DNA of 6,897 nucleotides, from the NCBI GenBank assembly GCA_017545365.1, contig JAFWOP010000125.1, positions 1 through 6,897 on the forward strand, read 5' to 3'. A program made the position numbers and the translations under genes. Under the pieces are notes generated by a model. The model was not told where the DNA came from, made no database searches, and saw only the letters and a program-made list of their open reading frames with translations. Origin of the DNA: Bacteroidales bacterium (GTDB taxonomy: Bacteria; Bacteroidota; Bacteroidia; Bacteroidales; P3). Positions within the stretch are counted from its first letter, which is position 1. Each line of letters starts with the position of its first letter. Below, in pieces: positions 1 through 5,447 of the stretch.

Positions 1-74
1 GCGGACAATAAACAACCATAACCAATAAAACAGAGAGGGACGTGAAGAGTGGGAACTTGGAGCGTCCCTTGTAT
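1..74 (+). other. Leader upstream of sheath gene, with possible 3' end of a preceding gene
   Basis: No gene can be called here. All three + frames hit a stop within 28 bases (TAA at 9-11, 19-21 and 26-28), so the last few codons of an upstream gene may be present, but the frame cannot be decided. The rest is an untranslated leader. An inverted repeat pairs 36-42 (AGGGACG) with 63-69 (CGTCCCT) around a 20-base loop, inside which AAG at 45-47 can pair with CTT at 56-58. No T-tract follows, so it is not a typical intrinsic terminator. No TAnnTTTG promoter box was seen. Confidence 0.5.
36..69 (+). other. RNA hairpin candidate in the sheath leader
   Basis: Seven perfect base pairs (36-42 with 63-69) can be flanked by G-T wobbles at 35/70 and 43/62. 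A short inner stem is possible in the loop. It lies directly 5' of the first ATAGA array. It could be an mRNA-stabilising 5' stem, a processing site or part of a regulatory leader. The missing T-run argues against a rho-independent terminator. This is a by-eye fold only. Confidence 0.4.
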
Positions 75-120
75 ATAGAAACGATAGAGGCTATAGAGCC
101 GATAGAAAAAAATAGAGAAC
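75..120 (+). repeat. ATAGA array 1 (five cores, 9-nt phased), leader of the sheath gene
   Basis: ATAGA occurs at 75, 84, 93, 102 and 112, giving steps of 9, 9, 9 and 10 bases with variable filler of four or five bases. The ATG at 121 falls exactly 9 bases after the start of the last core. The 14-mer at 75-88 is identical to 6300-6313 in array 3. The position immediately 5' of a start codon suggests a translation-initiation or regulatory role. That role is inference; the periodicity is directly visible. Confidence 0.85.
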
Positions 121-1311
121 ATGTTACCAAGAGTAAAAATAACCTTTGAGAACGGAGCCCTGGGCGGGGTTGCCCCCAGCGAGGACGGCGTGTGCGGACT
201 TGTGGCGTATGCCACGGCCGTGAGCACGACCTTCGCTCTGAACACCCCGTACCTTATCACCAAGCTGGCAGGGCTGGAGGCCTTGGGTGTGACCAGTGAG
301 GCCACCGGGGTGAACGCAGCCCTCTACAAGACCGTGAAGGAGTTCTACAGCGAGGCTCCAGAGGGAACGAAGCTGTGGCTGATGGGTGTAGCGGCGAGCA
401 CGACGATAGCGGATTTGACAGACAAGGATGAAGGGCATATCAGCCCATTGCTGCTGGCTGCGAGGGGTGCAATCAATATTCTGATGCTGAAGTTAACCTC
501 GGCTGCGGAGCCGACGATGAGTGGGAGTATAGACGGTGCGGTACTGACCGCCGTAACGAACCTGCAGGCGTTGTCCGAGGATTGGACGGAGAACAGCTAT
601 GCCCCGTTCATGTGCCTGGTGGAGGCGTTGAGCTATAATGGTGTGGCCGCCTCACTCCCCGACCTGACGGCACGCAGTGACAACCGTGTAGGCGTGGTAC
701 TGGGCGACAGTGTGTCCGGGAGTGCGGGTGCAGCTGTGGGACTGGTGGCCGGGCGGCTGGCGGCAGAACCGGTGCAGCGCAGCTTGGCGAGAGTGCGTAG
801 CGGTCCCATCAATGCGGAAGCTATGTATATCGGCACCAACCTGGCAGAGCTTGGCGACCCCGACGTGGCACACGACCTGGGCTATATCGTGCCTCGCACG
901 TTTGTGGGTAAGAGCGGCTACTACTGGAGCGACGACCATCTGGCCACCAATGCCAGCGACGACTACTGCGCCATCCCGCGCCGACGTGTCATTGACAAGG
1001 CTTACCGCATAGCCTACAAGACCCTTGTGGATGAGATTGCGGAGAATGTGCCAGTGAATGCCGAAGGCAAGCTGGCGGCGTTCCACTGCAAGGGGGTGGA
1101 AACCTCGGTGGAGAGCGCCATCGTGAACTCGATGACCAGCGAGGGCAATTTGGGGAACGACCCGGACGATGCGAGCGACCTGGGTGTGCAGTGCTACATA
1201 GACCCGGAGCAGAACATCCTGGCGACTTCGCGCCTGGAGGTGAGCCTTAGGGTTAAGCCTTATGGCTACAGCAAATACATTGATGTGAAACTCGGCTTCA
1301 AGACGGCATAG
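121..1311 (+). CDS. Contractile tail sheath protein (DUF2586-like)
   Basis: This 396-residue protein is most likely the tail sheath, the outer cylinder that contracts to drive the tube through the cell envelope. It has the length and overall look of the DUF2586 family of phage sheath-type proteins. The N-terminus (about 1-30) is a glycine-rich strand region. The middle (about 60-300) is a mixed alpha/beta core. The C-terminal segment (about 370-396), with RLEVSLRVKPYGYSKYIDV then KLGF, matches the strand that sheath subunits exchange with neighbours. The ATG at 121 is chosen because it immediately follows an ATAGA array and gives a full-length protein. It is first of the tail genes, followed by the tube gene, which is the usual order (P2 FI-FII). 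Its TAG stop is embedded in the first core of array 2. The family assignment is from memory of the pattern, without a search. Confidence 0.82.
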   Translation: MLPRVKITFENGALGGVAPSEDGVCGLVAYATAVSTTFALNTPYLITKLAGLEALGVTSEATGVNAALYKTVKEFYSEAPEGTKLWLMGVAASTTIADLTDKDEGHISPLLLAARGAINILMLKLTSAAEPTMSGSIDGAVLTAVTNLQALSEDWTENSYAPFMCLVEALSYNGVAASLPDLTARSDNRVGVVLGDSVSGSAGAAVGLVAGRLAAEPVQRSLARVRSGPINAEAMYIGTNLAELGDPDVAHDLGYIVPRTFVGKSGYYWSDDHLATNASDDYCAIPRRRVIDKAYRIAYKTLVDEIAENVPVNAEGKLAAFHCKGVETSVESAIVNSMTSEGNLGNDPDDASDLGVQCYIDPEQNILATSRLEVSLRVKPYGYSKYIDVKLGFKTA

Positions 1312-1348
1312 ACCAGATAGATCCGATAGATAGAATAGAAAGGATAGA
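1308..1348 (+). repeat. ATAGA array 2 (five in-phase cores plus one out of phase), leader of the tube gene
   Basis: ATAGA occurs at 1308, 1317, 1326, 1335 and 1344, all exactly 9 bases apart. An additional out-of-phase core is at 1330. The array occupies the whole space between the sheath and tube genes. The sheath TAG stop (1309-1311) lies inside the first core, and the last core starts 8 bases before the ATG at 1352. The 14-mer at 1335-1348 is identical to 6309-6322 in array 3. AAAGG at 1339-1343 could also act as a weak Shine-Dalgarno site. Confidence 0.88.
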
Positions 1349-1351
1349 ATT

Positions 1352-1753
1352 ATGTTTAACAGTAGAGAATACGAATGGAACGACGTACACGCCTTGATTG
1401 GCGGTCGTTTGATTACGCGCCTGCGCTCGGTGCGCTACAAGCGCAGCAAGGAGAAGGAGCTGGTGTACGGTGCCGGGAACGAGCCGGTGAGCATCCAGAG
1501 CGGCAACGTCTCCTATGAGGGCGAAGTGGCTATGCTGCGCAGCGAGTACGAAACGCTGGCGGCCAACGGAGGTGGCTCGGTGCTTGACCTGCAGGTGGAT
1601 ATCGTGGTAAACTATGGTAATCCGCCCGACGTGATGGTGACGGACAAACTGATGGGGTGCCAGTTCACGGAGGAGGAGAACTCGATGGCGCAAGGCGACA
1701 AAAATGAAGAAATCACGCTGCCGTTCATTTTCCTGCGGAAGGTGAAAGGCTAA
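1352..1753 (+). CDS. Tail tube protein
   Basis: This 133-residue protein sits directly after the sheath gene, where contractile-tail phages encode the inner tube subunit that stacks as hexamers inside the sheath. The sequence fits. It opens with EYEWNDVHALIGGRLITRLR. A lysine-rich segment with YGAGNEPVSIQSGNVSYEGE (about 39-58) follows, then an LDLQVDIVVNY strand, and it closes with MAQGDKNEEITLPFIFLRKV. This beta-rich layout ending in a hydrophobic strand is typical of tube proteins of the gpFII/XkdM type. The length is in the usual range for short tube subunits. The start is set by ATAGA array 2, eight bases upstream. A minor structural protein is possible but less likely. Confidence 0.78.
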   Translation: MFNSREYEWNDVHALIGGRLITRLRSVRYKRSKEKELVYGAGNEPVSIQSGNVSYEGEVAMLRSEYETLAANGGGSVLDLQVDIVVNYGNPPDVMVTDKLMGCQFTEEENSMAQGDKNEEITLPFIFLRKVKG

Positions 1754-1782
1754 TTAAACAACCCTTAAAAACCGTTTAAACG
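1754..1782 (+). repeat. Three TTAAA repeats at 11-nt steps ending in a palindrome at the start codon
   Basis: The 29-base spacer between tube and chaperone genes has TTAAA at 1754, 1765 and 1776, each step 11 bases. The filler between them is similar (ACAACCC, then AACCG). The last copy lies in a perfect 10-base palindrome, CGTTTAAACG (1773-1782), which touches the ATG at 1783. The A-rich content suits a Bacteroidota leader. Whether the repeats matter is unknown. Confidence 0.5.
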
Positions 1783-2082
1783 ATGGACAAAAACGAGATA
1801 ACCGCCGAACAGGTGGAGCAATGGAAGAAGGAATATGGCAAGGTGTTTGTGGCGAGTGCCGACGGCAAGAAAGCCTATTACCGCAAGCCGACGCGCAAGG
1901 ATCTGAGCTATGCGATGACGTTGCAGAACCAGCCGCTGGACATGACAGAGACGCTGCTGAAGAATTGTTTTCTCGGGGGCGACCCGATTATGCACGAGGA
2001 CACGGAGTATCTGCTGGGGTGCAGCGGGGAGCTGACGGAGCGGATGATTAGCATCAAGATGGTCGAGGTGGGGGAAGCCTGA
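1783..2082 (+). CDS. Tail assembly chaperone, short form (G/E-like)
   Basis: This 99-residue protein lies between the tube and tape-measure genes, the standard site of the tail assembly chaperone that coats the tape measure before tube polymerisation. It is charged and helical, starting MDKNEITAEQVEQWKKEYGK, then FVASADGKKAYYRKPTRKDL (about 22-41) and a helical C-terminal half ending at MVEVGEA. This resembles the short gpG/XkdN-type chaperones of Bacteroidota prophages. A -1 frame opens at 2052, before the TGA at 2080-2082, and continues as plausible protein to 2243. The short form is therefore probably the major product and a frameshifted long form the minor one, as in lambda G and GT. The start follows the TTAAA spacer; an alternative in-frame ATG lies at codon 45, which is too late. 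Confidence 0.72.
   Translation: MDKNEITAEQVEQWKKEYGKVFVASADGKKAYYRKPTRKDLSYAMTLQNQPLDMTETLLKNCFLGGDPIMHEDTEYLLGCSGELTERMISIKMVEVGEA
2070..2076 (+). promoter_or_regulatory. Candidate -1 programmed frameshift site (G GGG GAA)
   Basis: In the zero frame the codons are GTG (2068) GGG (2071) GAA (2074). The run of five G at 2070-2074 lets the P-site tRNA on GGG re-pair perfectly one base back, after which reading continues GGA AGC CTG AAG in the -1 frame. The permissible window for slipping is 2052-2082, between the -1 frame TAG (2049-2051) and the zero-frame TGA (2080-2082). Downstream, CCGC (2086-2089) may pair with GCGG (2102-2105). The A-site fit is imperfect (GAA to GGA), so the exact slip position is uncertain. 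Confidence 0.5.
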
Positions 2083-2243
2083 AGTCCGCCCGGGGGTCGA
2101 TGCGGTACAACCTGGTGTCGTATATCGATACAATGCTGGAGTACTACCTGCATATCGACCCCTCCACCTTGCCCGACGCGCAGTGGGCGGAGAAGTTTAT
2201 GCAACTGTGTGATATACGGAGCAGGGAAGCTGGGAAGCTGTAA
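2071..2243 (+). CDS. Frameshifted C-terminal extension of tail assembly chaperone (T/E'-like)
   Basis: After a -1 shift near 2071-2073 the frame reads GSLKSARGSMRYNLVSYIDT, then MLEYYLHIDPSTLPDAQWAE, then KFMQLCDIRSREAGKL, stopping at TAA 2241-2243. Codon choice and composition look like real protein, with an aromatic- and leucine-rich helix and a WAEK helix. The fusion would be about 153 residues. This is the expected size and place for the GT-type long chaperone, whose extra domain contacts the tube. An independent start at ATG 2100 (47 residues, MRYNLV...) is the alternative. GGGGG at 2092-2096 is too close to that ATG to be a good ribosome site, so the frameshift reading is preferred. The family analogy is established for lambda, P2 and Mu; its use here is inferred. 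Confidence 0.65.
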
Positions 2244-2351
2244 GGGAGCTACCAGAAGTTGCGTCCAAAGCGGGCGAAGAGCCTGAGGAAAGCCTTGAAC
2301 AGAGGCAACCCGATAAATAATATGACAAGAATGGTCAGCAGCATCTTCTGA
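2244..2351 (+). other. Unassigned stretch between chaperone extension and tape measure
   Basis: About 110 bases without a callable gene. The same frame as the chaperone extension stays open after its TAA for 35 codons to TGA 2349-2351, reading GSYQKLRPKRAKSLRKALNR then GNPINNMTRMVSSIF, a strongly basic peptide. Another frame (open 2213-2317, stop TAA 2318-2320) reads an acidic peptide containing RELPEVASKAGEEPEESLEQ. Neither has a convincing start. It could be remnant coding sequence, a readthrough tail or spacer. Confidence 0.35.
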
Positions 2352-2359
2352 TATTTTTG
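2352..2359 (+). promoter_or_regulatory. Candidate Bacteroides-type promoter -7 element (TAnnTTTG) before the tape measure
   Basis: TATTTTTG at 2352-2359 matches the Bacteroides primary-sigma -7 consensus TAnnTTTG exactly. It lies 23 bases before the ATG at 2383, leaving an A-rich untranslated leader (AAAGATACGAATAAAAACTG). A TTTG -33 box is not present at the expected distance, so the promoter is half-supported. It could drive extra transcription of the tape measure and baseplate genes. Confidence 0.35.
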
Positions 2360-2367
2360 CAAAGATA
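2360..2367 (-). promoter_or_regulatory. Second TAnnTTTG box on the minus strand, abutting the first
   Basis: CAAAGATA at 2360-2367 reads TATCTTTG on the minus strand, again a perfect -7 match, because TTTGCAAA (2356-2363) is palindromic. The nearest minus-strand TTTG (complement of 2391-2394) is 23 bases away, longer than usual. If active, it would give an antisense transcript over the chaperone gene. There is no minus-strand gene for it to serve. Confidence 0.2.
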
Positions 2368-2382
2368 CGAATAAAAACTGAT

Positions 2383-3864
2383 ATGGCAGACAAAAAAGTT
2401 GAATATGAGATAAAAATCATCGGAGATGCCCTGGAGCGGCTGAAGCAGATTACAGGGCAGACGGAGGATTTGGGGAATGCGGCCACAAGGGCGACGAGCA
2501 GGCTGGCGGGCATAGGCAAGGCTTTTATTGTAGCCAATCAAGCGCTGGAATTTGCAAAAAAAGCAGCCGACAAGATGCGGGAGTATACGGACGCGAGCAA
2601 GGCCGACGCGGAGGCACAGGCGAAGCTGGCGCAGGTGATGCGGAACACGATGGGAGCGAGCAATGCCGAGATTGACAGTATCAAGGAGCTGGCCAGTGTG
2701 CAGCAGAAGTTGGGTGTTATCGGGGACGAGGTGCAGCTGGCTGGGGCGCAGGAATTGGGCACGTACCTGAGCAAGGCCGACAGCCTGAAGAAACTGATGC
2801 CGGTGATGAACGATATGCTGGCGCAGCAATACGGCCTCAACGCCACCCAAGAACAGTCGGTGCAGATTGCGTCGATGATGGGAAAGGTGATGGATGGTCA
2901 AGTAGGCGCCCTGTCCCGTTATGGATACAAGTTCGACGAAGCACAAGAAAAACTGCTGAAGTACGGTACCGAGGAACAGCGTGTGGCCACGCTGGCCGAG
3001 GTAATCAGCCAAAGCGTAGGCGGTATGAATGAAGCCCTGGCTGCTACACCTGAAGGCAAGGTGCAGCAAGTGTCGAATGCAATAGGCGACATCAAAGAGA
3101 GAATAGGGGCTTTGGTCGTACAAGCACAAGCCAAACTAATACCAGTTGTGGAAACAATGGTAAACATTGCCAATAGGCTGATTAATCTGGTGCAGCAGGG
3201 TTGGCCTGTTTGGGTTGGAGTGTCTGCGGCCGTATTGATTGCAGTTACCAAGATTCAGCGCAAACTACAAGCTACATCGTTAGCTGCTTTCCTATCAGGC
3301 GGGAGTTTTACCACAATGGGAGCCATGGCCAAAGCGGCATGTAAAGGAATAGGGACGGCCATTAAGTCAATACCCATAGTCGGATGGGTGGCAGGGGCTA
3401 TCACGCTCCTGGTTGGATTGTTTTCATGGCTGTGGAATAGGTTCGAAGGATTCAGGGCATTCGTGGAAAAAGCAGTCGAGGGTCTTTTAAACGGCTTAAT
3501 AAAGGCCTTGAACAGCATAATAAAGCTGTGGAACCGTATTACCGGGAGTGAAATAAAAGTAATAAAGAAGGTTGATTTTGACTGGAAGGGCAAACAAGGG
3601 AAAGTGGGAGTCGCAGCGGACGGGTTGCCGGGTATGGCGGGGGCCGACCTCACGTTGCCGACCGAGGCCACAACCAAGGCAACCAAGGGTGCGGAGGCGG
3701 CAGTGACGGGTGGTACGCGAAGCACGACGGTGAACATCAATCTGGGGAAGATGGTGGAGAATATTGTGTTCAACGGGACGCTTGGGGAGAGTGCCCAGGA
3801 GTTGGAGAATAAAATTCAGGAGATATTAACACGCACGCTGATGATGGCGGCGGCAACAGCATAA
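2383..3864 (+). CDS. Tail length tape-measure protein
   Basis: A 493-residue tape-measure protein, which sets tail length and is ejected ahead of the DNA. Residues 1-110 are alanine- and lysine-rich helix with coiled-coil character (DALERLKQITGQTEDLGNAA). 110-250 holds further helices. Two hydrophobic segments at about 273-290 (GWPVWVGVSAAVLIAVTK) and 328-351 (KSIPIVGWVAGAITLLVGLF) could insert in membrane. The C-terminus is STTVNINLGKMVENIVFNGT (447-466) followed by an amphipathic helix, a recurring tape-measure ending. At roughly 1.5 Å per residue it predicts a short tail, about 70 nm at most. The start follows an A-rich leader with no Shine-Dalgarno site. Bases about 3100-3600 are more AT-rich and use different codons from either side. 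Confidence 0.88.
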   Translation: MADKKVEYEIKIIGDALERLKQITGQTEDLGNAATRATSRLAGIGKAFIVANQALEFAKKAADKMREYTDASKADAEAQAKLAQVMRNTMGASNAEIDSIKELASVQQKLGVIGDEVQLAGAQELGTYLSKADSLKKLMPVMNDMLAQQYGLNATQEQSVQIASMMGKVMDGQVGALSRYGYKFDEAQEKLLKYGTEEQRVATLAEVISQSVGGMNEALAATPEGKVQQVSNAIGDIKERIGALVVQAQAKLIPVVETMVNIANRLINLVQQGWPVWVGVSAAVLIAVTKIQRKLQATSLAAFLSGGSFTTMGAMAKAACKGIGTAIKSIPIVGWVAGAITLLVGLFSWLWNRFEGFRAFVEKAVEGLLNGLIKALNSIIKLWNRITGSEIKVIKKVDFDWKGKQGKVGVAADGLPGMAGADLTLPTEATTKATKGAEAAVTGGTRSTTVNINLGKMVENIVFNGTLGESAQELENKIQEILTRTLMMAAATA

Positions 3865-3868
3865 GAGC

Positions 3869-4489
3869 ATGGCAGGATTTGACGTAATACAGACAACGGA
3901 CCGGGAGGTAGTAAGGCGTGATGGTGGGGGTGTTGCCTTGAACGAGTTGGGGCTTCACGCGATGGGGTATGCACTGCCGAAAGGGGTGCCGTTTCGCTAT
4001 GTGCCGATGGTGGGAATTGTGGGGCGAGAGCCGTTGGAGGGAACAAAGGTGAGAGGTCTGCAGGAGATGAAGCCGCAGGCGCCGGTGACGTTGCGGCGGG
4101 AGGATGGGACGGCGTATGCTTTTGCGTTGGACCCTGTGCTGTCGGTGAACGGGAAGAATGTGATAGTGCGGCGGTATGTGGCGAAGGGTAGCGTGACGGG
4201 GAGTGTGAAGGAGAGTTGGAGCCAGGACGACTGGGAGGTGACGATAGTGGGTGTGCTGATGGGAGAGACGGCGGAGGAGCTGAACGAGATGGTGAGGGCA
4301 TTGAGCGAGGTGCTGGAGAGCGGGGAGGTGCTGGGGGTAGAGAACGCATGGCTGAACAACGGGTACGGGATAACGCAGGTGGTTGTTGAGAGCTGGCAGA
4401 TGCCCCACACGAAAGGGCTGACGGCACAGGCGTACACGATACGTTGCTACAGCGACAGCAGCATCAATATATTGGAGGAGGTGCAGTAG
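3869..4489 (+). CDS. DUF6046-like tail/baseplate protein (gpU position)
   Basis: This 206-residue protein lies between tape measure and hub, the place of P2 gpU (tail terminator or hub-adjacent protein). It resembles the Bacteroidota prophage family I recall as DUF6046. There is a variable N-terminus (1-80), then ALDPVLSVNGKNVIVRRYVA (about 86-105). GSVKESWSQDDWEVTIVGVL (111-130) is followed by a helix (about 134-152), then GYGITQVVVESW and the ending QAYTIRCYSDSSINILEEVQ. No enzymatic motif is seen. It begins four bases after the tape-measure stop. The gene is strikingly G-rich on the coding strand. A structural role in the tail-tip hub is inferred from position; the family name is from memory. 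Confidence 0.6.
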   Translation: MAGFDVIQTTDREVVRRDGGGVALNELGLHAMGYALPKGVPFRYVPMVGIVGREPLEGTKVRGLQEMKPQAPVTLRREDGTAYAFALDPVLSVNGKNVIVRRYVAKGSVTGSVKESWSQDDWEVTIVGVLMGETAEELNEMVRALSEVLESGEVLGVENAWLNNGYGITQVVVESWQMPHTKGLTAQAYTIRCYSDSSINILEEVQ

Positions 4490-4490
4490 G

Positions 4491-5447
4491 ATGTATAAGA
4501 TGAGCCATAAGATAACGGTGGGCAGCTATAATCTGCTGCTTCTGGAGAGTGTCAAGATTACGCGCAGCGTGGAGGCATTGTCCGACACGGCGGTTATTAC
4601 ACTCCCCGGTATGGTGCATAACCAGGCCATCGAGGTTGAGGACAAAATCAATGTGGGTGACGCGGTGAAGATAGAGCTGGGCTACAACGAGAGACTGGTC
4701 ACGGAGTTCGAGGGTTATGTGCAGCGGATTGGTACGGACGGGGGGAGTGTGAAGTTGGAGTGCGAGGACGGGCTGTGGCTGTTTCGCCAAGGGGTTGCGG
4801 ACAGGGTGTATGCGAACAAGGATGTGAAGGCTATCTTGGGCGACATCTGCGGGCAATGTGGCAGTTTCACGGTGGAGTGCGACTATACTTTCAAATACGA
4901 GAAGTTCACGGTACACAACGCGACGGGCTACGATGTGTTGAAGAAGATACAGGAGGAGGTGAAGCCGAACATCTACCTGAAGGGCGAGAAGCTCCACGTA
5001 CATCCGCAATATGCGGAGGTGTTCGGCGAAGCGAAGTATGACTTCAGCCGGAATATCGAGCGCGGGGGCACCAGTCTGGAGTACCGAAAGAAAGACGACC
5101 GCCGTGTGCTGGTGGTTGTCGAGGGCGAGAAAAAAGACGGCACCAAGGTGAAGGTGGAGGCGGGAGTGACGGGTGGCGACCGTATCACGATGAAGGTGCC
5201 TGGGGCAACCGACGAAGCCAGCCTTAAAAAGGTGGCCGAGCAGGTGCTTGAAGAGAAATGCTATACCGGCTACAGCGGCAGCTTCAGCGGCTGGCTGTGG
5301 CCATACTGCGATGCGGGCTACAAAGTGAGCATTGTGGACCCGGACTATGAATACAAGAACGGCACCTACTACGTCACCGCCGTGGAGGTGGACTACAGCA
5401 AGGGCGGTGGAAAACGAACCATAACACTTGGCAAAAGACTATCGTAA
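4491..5447 (+). CDS. Baseplate hub protein (gpD / gp27-like)
   Basis: This 318-residue protein fits the late control gpD / T4 gp27 hub family, which forms the trimeric ring between tube and spike. The N-terminal beta region has VKITRSVEALSDTAVITLPG (21-40) followed by GDAVKIELGYNERLVTEFEG (56-75), the typical pair of strands. A middle domain has DGLWLFRQ and a YDVLKKIQEE helix (147-156). The C-terminus ends with YYVTAVEVDYSKGGGKRTIT (293-312), the usual gpD close. Four cysteines cluster at residues 91, 120, 123 and 130. The start could be ATG 4491 or ATG 4500 (MSHKI); the upstream GGAGGAGG lies 9 bases before 4491 but is also codons of the previous gene. The stop overlaps the spike start by one base (TAATG), suggesting translational coupling. 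Confidence 0.8.
   Translation: MYKMSHKITVGSYNLLLLESVKITRSVEALSDTAVITLPGMVHNQAIEVEDKINVGDAVKIELGYNERLVTEFEGYVQRIGTDGGSVKLECEDGLWLFRQGVADRVYANKDVKAILGDICGQCGSFTVECDYTFKYEKFTVHNATGYDVLKKIQEEVKPNIYLKGEKLHVHPQYAEVFGEAKYDFSRNIERGGTSLEYRKKDDRRVLVVVEGEKKDGTKVKVEAGVTGGDRITMKVPGATDEASLKKVAEQVLEEKCYTGYSGSFSGWLWPYCDAGYKVSIVDPDYEYKNGTYYVTAVEVDYSKGGGKRTITLGKRLS

Noticed and set aside
36..69. Hairpin as a rho-independent terminator of the upstream gene
   Set aside because: The stem is followed by TGTATATAGA rather than a T-run, and the loop is long.
75..120. ATAGA arrays as a CRISPR-like or simple microsatellite repeat
   Set aside because: The repeat unit is far too short for CRISPR, and the filler between cores varies, unlike a slippage microsatellite.
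42..149. Small open frame from GTG 42 running through ATAGA array 1 into the sheath start
   Set aside because: It is open mainly because the 9-base period avoids stops; it has no ribosome site and overlaps the sheath start out of frame. Kept only as part of the I-E-x observation.
2335..3129. Long minus-strand open frame opposite the tape-measure gene
   Set aside because: It lacks domain-like features, is opposite a clear tape-measure gene, and has several competing minus-strand frames, as expected of codon-bias shadows.
3770..4427. Minus-strand open frames rich in Pro, Ser and His opposite the DUF6046-like gene
   Set aside because: Low-complexity composition is the mirror of the G-rich coding strand, not a real protein.
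4474..4481. GGAGGAGG as a strong Shine-Dalgarno site for the hub gene
   Set aside because: It lies inside the Glu codons of the previous gene, and Bacteroidota rarely depend on such sites, so it does not decide between ATG 4491 and ATG 4500.
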